NCBI GenBank assembly: GCA_016648135.1
Contig: JADDOH010000144.1
Location: forward strand, 206,703 to 270,702
Reading direction: 5' to 3'
DNA length: 64,000 bases
From: Agrypnia vestita
Lineage: Eukaryota; Arthropoda; Insecta; Trichoptera; Phryganeidae
The notes beneath the pieces were generated by a model, which saw only the letters and a program-made list of their open reading frames with translations, was not told where the DNA came from and ran no database searches. Position 1 is the first letter of the stretch; each line of letters begins with the position of its first letter. Below are positions 11,201-26,200 of this stretch, one piece after another. A program made the position numbers and the translations under genes.

Positions 11201-14200
11201 AAGGCTCTATATATAGTGTATGAGTTTGGGCGAAGGTGTCCCAGGCAACCATCATCGCGATTAAGGGCTCTCTTTATGGCCTGCAGATACCGCTTAATGT
11301 AAGCCAAGGCTTAGTCGTAATGCTCTCCCGTTCTTTTTGACAAGTTAAGTTTCACTTTTTGCCTCCACGTTCTTTTAATATCGTTACTTCGTGTCGACGT
11401 CAGACGCCGACACTAATCCGGAAAACTTTGCCTAAGATAGGGCCCTGCAAACATCAACTTTTCCAATTGAATCCGATCGAATAATTTATATACATATATT
11501 TTTTTTTTTACTTTATTTCCAGATTAAATTTTGCGGACGTGTTTTGCTGGTTATTATCAAAAATTTAATAAGTTTTTTTTTCATGTGTATAGGACAAAGC
11601 TGATACAATTCTTTACATCTCAACGAAATGGAAATGTTTAATAAATTTTTCTTTTTCTTCTTACTACTTAAACTTCTCTTTTCATTTACACAAATTTATA
11701 AGATGTACTTGAATTTAACTGCAATGTATATCTTCTTCTTCTTACTACTTACAATCATTTTCTTCTCACTACTTTAACTTCTCTTTTTATTTTACACAAA
11801 TCTATATGATGTACTTGAATCTTTTTAACTGCAATTTACACAAATCTATTATATGCACTTGAATCTTTAAGAGCAATCTAAATTTATACAATTCTATTAT
11901 ATGTACTTGTACCTTTTACCTGTATTATTATTTTATCTGTCTTATGTTATTTTTTTAAATTTATATTCTGTATATTTGTAAAAGCCCGTAAGGGCGTTAA
12001 ATAAATAAATTATTAAGTAAGTAAATACTTCTTTCACATTTTATATAAACTTTAAAAACAGTGTTTACCTTATTTTTACAAAATTTAGAGTTGTATTTAT
12101 GTATTAAAATTATTTCTCATAATTAATTTACCTGAGAGTATTGAATTAATTATAAAAAATTTCAAAATAAATTAGATAATTCATTTAAAAGGACATACAG
12201 AAAAAATAGATTGAACGAAAAATCTATTTACCATTGACATTCGAACAAAAGTGTAAGAATGCTGTATCTACCCATTGCAACATGTCAGCCATTTAAACAT
12301 AAACTAAAATAATTTAAACATTTTATGTTTATTTGTAAATTATTATTTACACCCAAAATACATTAGCTTTACATAACATAGTTTATTTAATAAATACATC
12401 GTAATATAAGACTTCCGTATGATAATTCTCATTTTACAAAAAAAAAATGTACGTAGGAAAGTACTTATAAAAAAAAATCATGTAAATACTTGTTTAAAAA
12501 TGTTCCCAGGATTTCACGGCCGTTTAGAATCTTCTGTGTGTAGTTTTACCGTACCGAAATTAGACAATCTGATTTCGGTGCGGTATTGCAACCCAGTACT
12601 TGACATTAACATCAACTCATTACATCAGTCCTGATGATGGACCCTGCAATGGTATCCGAAACGTCGGCCAGAGAGGTCACATATTTAAATGAAAATAAAA
12701 TAATATGTGCCACTAGATTGCATATTCCGCTGAAATGCGAGTAAAATCAACAATGATTTTAGCACCGTTATTAGTAAGCATTTTATAACTAATTTATATA
12801 AAATTTTATGAAATACTCGTATTTATGCAACGTTATGAATCGGCTTATTGTTTAATATGATAGAAATATGTACAAACCCCATATGATCAAGCAAAGCTTC
12901 GGCTTACTTTCCGGTTGCGTAGGTACTAAAAACCTTTTATTAGACTCCTTTATTGGAGATCGATTCGAATATCAAAGTTTTACAGAACCCTATTTCTATT
13001 TAAGGGTGTTTGACCCGAAATTTATGAAGCGAAGTTCCATTTCGCCTGTTTTTGTGGCTTTTAGTGTTTTTCACCGCAGACTCGCTTGTCTCAACAAATT
13101 AAATTAACCTCCCCTCCTTCTCTTGTGGTTTCTGGGAACATTTTGAATAATCAACATTAATTTGTTCGCACTGCAATTTATCTAATTTATATATCATTGA
13201 GGCATACTAAATTTATTAGTGGTACCAGAAATATATTTTCAAATATTCATGAAGAGTTTGACTGTCCTGATTTTGTTATAAACATTTTAATAAAATCTGT
13301 AATGTATTAAAATGATTAAACATTATCACCACCGAGATATGATCCTAGAACTATATATTGCTTGTAAGAATAAATAACGCTATCCCAGTTAACATAAGTT
13401 GTGTCTGTTTTTTTCAAATGAAGAGATCAAGATGACTCAACAACAAAAAATTAAAACAAATTAGTCAAACACATATTCTCCTTTATTACTTACAACTCCT
13501 TGTCACCATTCTACGAGTTTTGAGATGCCTCCGCATTAAAAACCATTTATTGAGCGCAAACAGAAGATGTCAAAGTATTTACTTTTGTCTACTTGATGTT
13601 CCATTTTGAAGGACTATAATTAAATTAAATGATAAATGAATCGGTATAGCAAACACAGCATTTTGTAGAGCGGAAAATTATTTTTCGAGTTAAGTATAAA
13701 CTTTACAAATTTGTTTTGCTTTTGGCGCACATTTTAGAATTTGAAAAAAAATTTACTTACGTTAGCACCTAATATATTAAATCTTCTTATTTCCGTTATT
13801 TGTTTTTGTTTCTTCAATATTTCTTAAAGGTTTTTGAGAATAAAATAGACTGGATGTGCTTTCCATTATTAACCGAAAAGCTTACAGAATTTACTATTTT
13901 TTGTGATTTATCTCATTTGTCTTAAATAATTTTCCAGGAACCATGTTCAGAATATTTTTATAAAAATACTACATAAAGGAAAATTCTAACCGAAAAACTG
14001 TTTTGCAGTTTGATAAAGATTGAGTATTATACTTTGAATTATACTTTAACAATATAACGTAATTTCACTTTTCTGCCAAAGGAGTAGTGTTCTCAAATCG
14101 CAGTCTTATGACGCTGGGTTATGCGGGTTTCTAAGAGATAGACCTTCATCCTTTTTCTTTCTTTCCTCCGTATCTTTCAGATTCGCCTTTAGAGTGCCTT

Positions 14201-17200
14201 TGAATCTTTTTTTTGATCCATCTTGACTTATTTTGCGATGAGAACTACATATGTGGGGTATAATAGTAAAAGCAGCAATATCCAAAAAAAATGTTATAAA
14301 TGCAGTCACCGAGGATTACTAATTTAGAATGTACTGAGTTATAGATTTTATGTATTTATCCCTTCCAAAATTAAATAAAATTTCGAATTCAGTACATTCA
14401 AAATTAATAATCCTCGATGACTGCATATTTTTTTTTTAATATTGCTGCCTTTGCTTTTATACCCCACGTATACAATGTATAAGGGTATTTTTTTAAATAC
14501 ACTAGGACTACAAATATAGTGAATACTGACTAAATATAAGTTAGTGTTTTAAAAAATTATTCATTAATTATTTCAAATACATCAGGGCCTGATAGAAAGT
14601 TACGTATTTACTGCAATATATTTTATGTTGCCCAAATTAATAACAGCATATAAAAAAAATATGTTATGTTATACATTATCAAGTTAGAGATGTATATTCA
14701 TCACACAGGGGTAAAGTAAATGGGTTTTAAGGTCAACGGTCAATCATGTACACCCAAAGGTACTTTGCTTATGGCATCCATGTATGTATGACCCGTTCGA
14801 ATGATTTTTGCCAAAACATATAGTTAACATATAGACATATCGAAGAAATGTAATGATATTTTTGTTTTATTTCAGGTGTACTTAGAAGTTTGTGGCAACA
14901 CGGAGGACCCACAGCTCCTTTCCTGCATTTAGTGACGGCTTTCTGCTTGCTCCTGCCGAGACTTTTAATGGAGGCGAGGCTCATCGAAGCTGGATTTCTT
15001 CCCCAAGGTATGCCTTGTGATATTTTCTAGTTAAATTTTATGTATTTATGTGTTTTTATTTATTATTTTTTTACTAAATATGGTCGTCTATAGGCGTATT
15101 TTGCGGGGACCTTTTTATCATCTAATTACTTTCTACTGGATTTATTAGTAATACGAATATTCGCTAAGCAAAAAATCGTTCGTTATAACTTCCCATAATA
15201 ACATCGTAAAATTTATTAGATTTTAATGTAATCAATGCATTTTTTTACTCCCTTTATATTAACTCGTGTCGTCTGCTTGCACGCTTGCCGGCTTGCCGTC
15301 GTAAAAACTTTCGATCGATTTTTGACCCCTTTCCCGTGATCCAATCAAGCTGAAACTTTGCAAGCAGACTCGTGGCGACGAACAAGAAGATCTATCAAAT
15401 TTTCGTTAAAAAATAATAATAATAATAGTATAATTTTGGATTTTTCATATTTTTAATACTTTTTTTTAAATTGGAATTATTACAAAAGTTTGATTTCTAG
15501 CAACGGCGGCCCGATAACGTCGCGGCGTATATTCTAAATTTGAATTACTCCATCGGTATACATAATAGGTACTTCACTACACAAAGCATGAAGTGTCTTA
15601 TCAAAGATCAAAACATCTGACATTTTAGAAATATATTAAATTACTGTAAGTTTAGTGTTATGTTATATGTTTTAATTCGTCTTTAATTGTTATTATATTT
15701 TACAAAGAAAGGGAGTATAACAAAAACTTGGTTTTTATGGGTTACTTTTTTTATTAATGAAAACACGTTTTATTGCGATGTTATAATTTTTAGAATATAC
15801 CTGTAGTTCTGTTATATTTAATTTAAAACAAATAAATAATGTATCTTTCTTATTGGTTCATCTAACTTCTTATAAATAAATGTTAGTTTATTTATTTCTT
15901 TAGAAAAATTCCAGCGGAGCAATTCGTAGTATTCAATTACCCAGTAATCATTTATATCTTAGCTTATAAATTAAATCAGCATCCTTTTTGTTGCTAGGAA
16001 AGGAATACTATAAATTCGTTACTTGATAAACTGGTTCGCAATTTCCTTTTTCGACGGAGGGAAAACTAAGTTTATTTATGGGTGGACCTTGTTTCCCATT
16101 CAACGTTCCTAAACCTCTTGACGTAAGTCACCCCTGACTCCGACCTGACTAACCCATCAATCATTCCAGGATATTTGGGGCAATCTAGAAAACAAGACTG
16201 ACCAGCGGAGATTTACGTGTAAATGTACTACGGTGTCAGAATAAACATTAATGCATTTTAAAACAAGCAATTCACCGTAAATTTGAGGTCACGCTTTGAT
16301 GAACAGCAAGATTAATTTTAACAGTAAATAAACTAGAAGACTTGATAATTAATTACTGGAATTTTAACAATTATTAGTTACAAAAATATCGCAAAAATAG
16401 ACATTTGTATACGTTTTACGACTTCTGTTATTTTCCACTGTAAATAACTTCATATCAACCCTTCTTTTAATTATTTGCGCGCTTCAAACTTGTTTCATTA
16501 ATCTGCAACTGAACTGAATATTTTCATACTGAAGCTGTATTATATACGCTCTGTCTCTTCGTATGCGAGTTTTATGTAGTTGGCAAGTAAGTTATTCGCA
16601 CTATACCGTGTTACTTCTAAAGGTCTAATTTTTGGTGAGACTGCGCGAACGTCACTTACATTTCCATACTTGCTGACATACTAAAAGTTTTTTTTGTATT
16701 CCAACAGTCAATTTACTTTGAACATCATCTTGTTGTAACAAGGCGTTGCGTTGTTTAAATGGATTGTTACTTTAATTTGAATTATTGATTTTATTAATTA
16801 CAGTTTATAATTAATTCAATCTATTTCTGTTCATATGAATTAGTTTATGGCATCTTCGGTTTGAGTTATCTGGGATATTCTGCCGTGTCTCTATGACCTT
16901 TCTGGCCGACATTTCAAATCCCATTGCAGGGTCCATCATCAGCGCTGATGTGTTGTCACCTGGCTATGCATTGGGCATAATATCAACTCAAACCAGAAGA
17001 TTCTGACCGGCCGTGAAAACCTTAGAGCATTTTTAGTTTATAGCATTTTGTTAAGAAAGATGTTCGTTAAATGAAATTTTTTGAATGTTTAATATGCAAT
17101 ATGAATACGTTTATTCATGACATCATACATTTTTTAATTGATCATCATTTTCTCGTCAAACGCATAGTATAAAAAAACTTTTAATTATAATCAGTCCGAT

Positions 17201-20200
17201 TCTCGATTTAATTATATAATATTTTAATAGTACTTAGTATCCCAGTAATAATAATTTCGTTGTCTGTATGTCTGTCAGTCTGTCCGTAATCTTCCTTTAA
17301 AAAGCTTTTTTCATATTTTTATAAGTAAAAAAATACTTATTTTTTAGGAATCAACGTGTTAAGGTACCGTCATTTTTGACGGGTTACAGCTGTTGTTTTA
17401 TATAAAATATTTATACTCATCGGCAATAAATAACACGACCCATTGCACACCACTGCCGTATACTTAACGGATTTTTTATTTCAGAATTCGCTACTTTACT
17501 TTTGCCTAATAAATCTTAGCGCGTAAAAGATGAATAAAAATGACCGTCGGAGGATGCAAGGATTTGATTAATGCGCCCATCAATCTTCTTTCCATTACGT
17601 TGTTAGGATTCAGCATCTGGAATGGTCTTCGTATTGCGGTCCATCTGGGATTTTCAATACGTCTCGGTTATCAATATGTTCTGAATCCTATTGAAAGCTC
17701 AGCAAAACGAAGCCAAAAAGTAAAAAAAAAATTTGACGTTAACATGTGTTTTACGTAGTCTTAAAATACATAAATGAACTTACTACCGGGACTCTAATCT
17801 GATTTATATCAATAAATATTAGCATTAAAATAATTTTTTAAATTATGAAATTATTGATACGAGCGGGTATTACTGTTATTGAATTTTTTAGTTTTATTGC
17901 GCAATATAAATATAAAATATATTTTTTAAAACTTCAAATTCTTGTATCATTCATAGAAGTCTGTATATGTTTATATTTACGATGAATCGTAGCTAGTAGA
18001 AAAACTCTTCTCAAATTCAATTTTGAATAAAAAATATTCTTTACACTTTGTGCGACATCGACGTCGATGTTTGCACTTTTTTTCAAAACGTTTGAGTATA
18101 ACAATGGAACTTATATCGAATATTAAAAATTTATTTGCTTTGATAGGAGTCAATTAAAATTATTGGAACCGCGCAGAAATTTTAAGAATATTTTTTTGCA
18201 AGGCCTAAATCTGCTTAAACTTTGAACTATCACTACCTACAGTTACTTATAAGGAAAATTTAAAATTCATAATAAAAGTCAAATAAAATGACAAATTTTT
18301 TTTTTCTAATTATTATAAGATTTTAATAAGTTTATTTGACTTTTATCAAAGCGAATGAATTTTCAATATTCCATATTAATTACTGTTACGATAATCTTAC
18401 CTACGTTTTACAAAAGGTTTTAGACATATTATTTTTAGAAATTGGAAATGATGTCGCTTATCTCTTTAACTGTTGAAATTTCACATATATCAGAATTAAA
18501 AATACCACATATCTACCTAATTTTTTTTTTATAAAAACTTCACTCCAATATAACAATATCAACTTCCGCGTTAAGACACAATGCTGGGCTTGTATTTATA
18601 AGCGATATCATTCTTGGAGGGGTTATCAAAGGACAGTTTTGGGGTAAATTCGCACACCTGCGTAAGGTTGACTTGTCCATTAAAGGTCTGAATATCTTCC
18701 AGACCTTTCAAGGTCTGGATTCGCGCAGCCTCCCTGTTTACAGTCAAAAATGACTCCACTGCTCAGCGCACTGTGAGAGGAAGCATTAATCTTATCTGGA
18801 AATACTTGGAGACTCAAAAGGTTTTTCTGGGAGCAGTTGTCGCCCTCAAATCTGTTCACTAACAGAAGGGCGTCACCTTTTTTACACAGCCCTCGATACA
18901 CTAACGACGTGTTCGCAAGACGGGCGGGGTTGAACGATCGGCAGTGTCAATAGTGAAGTGCCAAATAATAATCTGAAAGAAAAATCATTCAATTTTATGA
19001 AAATCCACAAGATTGTTTTGTTCACATATTTTCTCATCCTTTTTTTTATCTATGTGTACTTTATTGAAAGAAACTAACTGATTTTATCTAAAACTAAATT
19101 TTCATTTAAATCTGGTGTTTTGATTTACAGGAGCAATGAGAATAAATGGATATTCTAAAATTAAAGTGATGTAAACGTGTTTAAAATTGCTCAACTTAAA
19201 GAAAAGACGAAAGTCATGGTTTTCATATATAAAATCCCAAATGATAGAATGTTGAAATATTAAAAAATAAAAATAAAAAATATACCGTATCATATTCATT
19301 GACATTATACAATAAATTCCAACAAAATAATAACTTCAAACAAAAAGACAAGAGGTACACAAAATGTTTATATTTCAAAGGACTAAAGGAACACTATAAT
19401 CTACCAGAGAATGTAAAAATAACAGAGAAATATTATCATGTGCACGAAGGAATGCATAATAAGGGTAGACCCACCGCTTATCTAGGACCGTTTTATAATC
19501 AAAAGCTCCTATATCGGTCCTGATCTTTCGCCGCCTGCTTGGCATTTTTTTTAATGCTAAAAGAAATCGTGCGATCCGCCGTTGTAAATATTTTGGTTTT
19601 TTTACAAGAAGATGCACAATGCAACTTTCATCAATTCCATCTTAAGAATATCCTTCCATTATCAAATTTTTGAAAGTTGTGTACAATGTTTCAAATCTGA
19701 AAGCCCTTAAAAATATATAGGTATCATTACCAGCTGCGAAATCTATGTATACAATTTCATGAGAAGGACTAAAGAAGTCTCTTGCATAGTCCCATCAAAT
19801 AAACGCATGTTTTCAGACGTGGAACATGTATATACAACGTTCAAAAATTTGATAATGTGTGGGTGCTTTTGCGATGGTATTGGTGAATGTTATATTGTAT
19901 AAAGTGATCACACATGTTGTAAGCCCAGGGTCATCGTATATAAGACTTCCATTCACGTTTTTCATATAAATAGCTTCGTCTTCGTGTGAGACTTTTATTA
20001 TGTATCTTAATTAAAATAAAATAATAGTTTAATAAATATATACGTACATTATTAAGTGCCAATGAAAAAATAATCACCTTTTGTAATAAATCTTCCTTCA
20101 TTTCAGGCTCCCGGTGTAGTCAACCCCCTAAATACAAAAAAAATAATTCCGCAAAATTTTAAATGTTCAAATGTTTTCGTACACCTCCAAAATTGCCAGG

Positions 20201-23200
20201 CATTAAATACCTTTATCATTTAAGAAACTTCATTACTTTATCTTTGCTACTACAAGATACGGCGAAGACTTGACAAAAGCCACCCTTGCTGCAGACGGGC
20301 GTGATGTTGTCACGTCACGCCCCATCCCTTAACGCCAGATGGGGGAATGTAGACTGGCATAAGGCATTTGACACAATGACAACACACTATAAATACATTT
20401 ACCTTATATGACCTACTATACCTAATTCAAGAGCGTAGCCATGTTGTATTGAATATCCAATAAACTCTATAGATTGTCGATAATTATTTTATAACACCGT
20501 CAAAATCTCTATTTCGATTTTTTCCTTCTCGTGTGCAACATACTACATATACATTAGTCTCCCACAACAACGGTGCTTATAAAAAATTATTATTAATCAA
20601 TTCTTTCCATTCTCAAAGATGCCTTCAATCCCTTATTTTAATGCTGCCATAAATCAAAGATTTTCAATTTGAAAGGTCTTCTTCGTATGAAGCGTTACGA
20701 TCGTGGTGTTGCTAATGCGAAAATCATCCACTTTTTTATCAATAATGTGGAATGACTTCGCAAAATAATAGGAAATTTACGTCGAAAATAAACTTTCATC
20801 GTAGCGAAAATGCCGAATTTCAGCGTCATGTTTCCTCGAAAATGTTGGAGGCAAAAAAAAAAAGTTTTCCATCGAAATTAATTTATCTTTAACGACATTT
20901 TAATGTTTGTTTTTGTACAGTATGATATAATTGAAATGGAATGGAAAACAAAAGCAATTTGCATTCACCCTTTCCCGAATTTTCCTCCCCATCAATTTTG
21001 GCCGAACCGAGGGATGTTGGTGTGTGATTCGAGCATTTCTTTCACAACGTCCCTTTCCTTCGAGATTTGTAAGATTTATTTTCGTTTTCCGGTAATCAAA
21101 TTCTTTTTACCTATGTCATTTGCCGCAGCCTTAGGACATAACTTTTATGGAGTGAATCGAAACTCTCATACATCACGCGTTATTTATGAGCTCACTTAAG
21201 CGACATTATTTATTTTCAATTTATGTCATGCGTCGCGACGTTTCGGTATAATATTAGACCATTAATATATACAAACTTGAGTTCAATATTATTTTCTGTA
21301 CTGTTTTGTAAGTTCGTTTGACTTGAAGTATTATGCTTTTGGATCATTAGGTTATCTTTCATCAGCGAGCTAAAATATTAGATTACCAAACTAGGTTACG
21401 AGTTGGATAAGATCTACTATCTACTGATGTAAATGTAATTCTCGCTAGTAGAAATTTTGATACAGCAGTAAAAGTAGCGGTTAGTAGCAAAAGCCTGGTG
21501 CCGACACTAATATATTGAAGTGGAGTCTGGAATTAACAAAAGAACGAAACACGTTATTGATCTAAATGTTATTGAATACGTTATAGTGAAAATGAAAAAA
21601 ATATGATCCAACTTGATGTAAATATACATATGTTTATATCAGTAGCATTTTTTAATTAATTTATTTAATATTATATACAGTTATTTATATTTTTTTCTAG
21701 TCTATACTATAAATAAATAGGTACATAATTTTTATCGCTTTACCTCTTCAAGAAGAGATTAACTCTTGTGCTTGGGAGAGGACTTACATTTTTTAATATT
21801 TTTTATACATATATTTAAAAAAATATATTGTTATTTGTGTTTTTTGTAGAGTCAATTTTTTTCTTTTTTATTTGTTTAACCTCAGTTATCTTCTCAATAT
21901 CTTTAGGAACGTTATTGAATTTATTTATTCCTAAATACATTATATATCATTTTTATGATATTGTTTTGTGTTTGGTGCATTTTGGTATTTTGAAATTTTT
22001 AGGGTGTGCTTGTTTCAAATTTAGCATTGTCAAAAGAAATACGAAAGAGTCGTTGAAATAGTATGTATACTCGTATTTATGAGGAATGTAAAAAGAGGAG
22101 AGGATAGTAAAATAAACTTTGAAGCAATACAACGAAAGACCTGGAATTAAGTGAGCCACGGACCTGTTAAAGGATCCAATAACCGAAAAACGCGGAGATA
22201 AGAAGGACTAAAAAAGTGGATATGGTAGGAGTGTTATGTATGGACAAATAAGGCCGAGAAAAGTGTAACGTTTACAAAAAAAATTATGATAAATTTGACA
22301 TTGGAAAAAAATACGGAAAAATTATTACGATTATTTAAAAAAAAACATAATTTTTCTTGTGTTATTTTTACTGCGTAATTTTATGGTGGCCCGGGGTTCA
22401 AACCCCATCTCCAGCCGTTTAATTTGTTTTTTTAGCCGTGAATTCGAACGAAATAACGGACGTTACACGAAGTTACGGTCAAGCACACAGACGAACAGAC
22501 GGACAGACAACGAAATGATTATATTTAATGTATTTAATGGAATGTTAACAAAAAACTTAATTTGCTAATATTAAAGAAGAAAAATCATATTGCTTTAAAT
22601 ATAATCTGTACTGATAATTTCATTACGATAAAAAATATACGCTGCAGAATTAAATTTCTATTTTATATTTATTAAAAAATATACAGTTACCGAAATATTT
22701 ACTCCAAAGGTGCAATAATCGCGCATTGTAAAAAGAACAACAAAACTCCTCACTCATTTACCACGCTTCAATATAAACTTTAAAGTCAAACTTTACGTCG
22801 GTTGCAATTATTTTGCTCTGCCGGCAAAACGTAAAAGGGTTCTTCCTCCCTCCAAACCGCTTCTGGTTCATCCTCTGTGAACCGCTTTCATTGTTTTCAT
22901 CTCATCTGCATTCGAGGAGCAGGGACAATGGACCGGAGCCAACATTCAGATAAGAGAGGCAACAATATGAGTTTCACCCGGTGAAAAAATCATAATGGCT
23001 TTTGAATTCCACCCTTGACTGTGAGATGTCGGCAGGTCTTATTTATCCGCACACGTAGGGGCATCAAAATACCAAGAATATCAGAACACTATGTTGAACG
23101 TCGATTAAAAAAAAAACGGTACTACATGTATGTTTAGTCGTAAGCATGATTGCCTGCTTAATTTCTTATAACAATAACTTATTCCGAATATTTCAGCATT

Positions 23201-26200
23201 TCCAAATTTTTCAAGACATTTGAATTTCATCCCCAGTTTGCTATCATTACTTATGGTATGTTATGCATAGATTCTCATAGAGATGAAGCTACTTTTTTTA
23301 TATTTGAAAGTAGGTATGGAAGTCTTTTTTTGCGTTTACATAAATCTTACGACCTGCCGTCGTATGGTAACGTCTATAATATATCTTGATTTTTGATATC
23401 CCCCTGGAGATAAAATCCAGTATTGTATTCTTGAAAATTTTGAGCATAGTCAGAATATTATGAATATATAAAAACTGGTCTAAAAGGGAGTTTAAAAATT
23501 AAAATAATGTTCAGACGTATTCTAGTGTATTTGTCAAAAATTCGGAAGACTGTCATTTACATAATGTATGTAAGAATGTTGTTTTAAAAACTCCAATCAA
23601 AATATGTATATCTCATTGTCAATAGTAATATCTGTACTGGTTCATGGGATTGACAACATTTTCCGCCAAAGTTGGCGGTTGTAACATATATACAACACAC
23701 ATATGGAATGAGGTGTGCATCATAGACATATAAACAATTTCCAAAAAATGGATAGATTTCGAAGTCTATCATGGATGGAATTGGTGAACGTTATATTAAG
23801 TAAGGTAATCACTTCATACTTTTATACCTATTTTCCCATATAAAAAGTACCACTCTCTCTATGAGACATCTATAATACCTTTGAGCAATAATTTATGAAA
23901 TAATCAGAATTTTAATTAGATTTTTTAACCACTTATGGCAGTCATATTTCTTTCTTTCAACATTCTAGTTTTAATTTTTTTATACAGCCAGGTAGTGATC
24001 AGCTAAACCATTATTGTATGTGTGATTATAGGGTCGGTATTTGATTGTAACTATAATTTTAAATTAAGATTTAAGTCTTGTGTGCCAATGGTTGCCAAAA
24101 CCATAGATACAATCAGATACAAATAACAGTCACATAATCACGGTGAAAATAACAGTTATGCCATCATGAAGGACTGGTCCTGTAGAAACTATTTTAATGA
24201 TAAATAATTCAAATGTTGGTGTGTGTTAATTTTAAATTAAAAGATAATTCTTTTATATAAAGGATTTTTTTTTTCACCCTAATGAAAGAAATTTTTTATC
24301 TAAAACGCGTTGCTTTTAATAAATAAACTCAATTGGTTAAAAAGAAAGTTGATTTGTTGGAAGTTGAAATTGAGTATGTTTTTGCAGTAAATACTAAGAA
24401 TTATAGAAATAATATAATGGAGAAGTTTCATGATGTTGATTATACTATATTTAACTTAATGGAATTGAAATACAAATCAAAACTAATAAACGAGTAAAAA
24501 AAAATTTAATCTGTCAATAAATGATTATTTAAGTTTACATATTTTAGCGCGGAACGACTATGGCCTGTGCCGCTTGTGACGTCATTTGGCCTAGTCGAGA
24601 ACGTCCCATAACTTTTTCATTAGTAGAAAAATTCTTCATTGTTTTTAATATTCAAATTCATCAATCAATCAAAAAATCAAATCATCAATCAATCAAAAAA
24701 TCAAATTCAAATCAAATGAAAAAATATTCAATAGTTTTTAATTTTTTTTTTTAAATGTATGAGAAAAGTAATATTGTTTTACTAAATCAAATTAAAAAGA
24801 GGTTAAATTTATTTTATGTTTAATTTATTAAAGCACGTCTTGAAAATCTGTAATCAGCTCGCCATTCACCAATAACCATAAAACTCTTGTTACTAATTAT
24901 CCACAGTGTTCTACGGGGTTGCGTGTGGGGGTGGTAATAGCTCAATGACTTGCGGTAACTCGCTCTGAAGTGCACACAGACTAGGTCTTTAGATTGTTTC
25001 CCATTTATAATGATGACTGCAGTATTTTTGGTTGATGGTGATTTTATTGACAGGCACTAAGAAAAAACGTTCAACGAGGGTATTTTACAGGGGATGAAAA
25101 TCTCTTTTTGACTTTGTTGGATTTGTATTGAAATACTGAAAAACCTAGGTACTTGAAACATTCAACGCCAATGAATCGTAAATCACAAAAATTGTGCAAA
25201 TGGCTGGGATAATGGTGTGGTGATTGGAACACAACCCTCGCCTTCCCTATTATTGAACGCACCTTGTAGAGAAGTACCTAACCGCCAATAATTCTCTTCC
25301 GCCTGCTAACAGCATCCAACACTTTGCGTTAAATATATCTATATTTTTCAACAAGCTTAGTTTAGTTAGTTTGATAATTAAATGTAACGCTTTTCAGTTA
25401 AATTTGGAAGCTTTTTTGATTCCAGTATCAATGCGTAGAAACTAATGCCGAGAAAAGGCTTTCACTGAGTGAGTGAAAAAGCGAGTCAATGTGCAAAGGG
25501 AGCAAGTCATTGTCTGCTGCTTTCAAATATGAATATGAAGAGAACCAAACAAATCGCCAGAACACATCCTACCTTGGGGTATCTGGAAAATGCTCAACGG
25601 AAACGGGATGAATTTTAAAAAATGGAAAAAATATTCCCTGCGAGAATGTAGATAAACAGTGTCCCCGTTGTCACCAGTCCAAGACATTCCAGACCACAGC
25701 AAGAGTGGAATGATACTGAGCGACAAAGCGAGGATTCTCATGAACTATCGGAATGCTTAAAGTGTTCGAAAGGGCGAACCGACTCGAGAACAAGAATATT
25801 CAAGCGTTTATTCATAATATTTTTCCGCTACAAAATGTGTGTAATTTATTCTGTGAATTTATGAATGAATTTTGTAAATAACCAACCAATAAAACCAAAA
25901 ATAGTTCATTATAACACAACACCAAGTAAAATGTTTAAGTATGTTTCGTCGACTTGAAAACTTAAAAATCTATCTACAAAATGTCAAGTTTTTTTCAAAA
26001 TTGAGGGTTGACTTTTACCGAACTGGAAATACGTTCTAGTTAAATTTTAACAAATATTTACTGAAAGGTTATACACGATGAATGCTTTAACTAATGCGCC
26101 GTTGGGTTAAATTTTTGGATTTAAACTCATAGCATACGTTCTGAATAATTTCGCTAACTATAATTTTTTCGATGTAGTTTATTTGTGTTATACATAAAAC

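Noticed and set aside
21828..22061. 77-codon hydrophobic frame
   Set aside because: T-rich DNA gives Phe/Leu/Ile runs; part lies in repeat family E.
25523..25741. Minus-strand 72-codon frame with a hydrophobic start like a signal peptide
   Set aside because: No homologue recognised, no splice or start context that supports it; chance in a balanced-composition patch.
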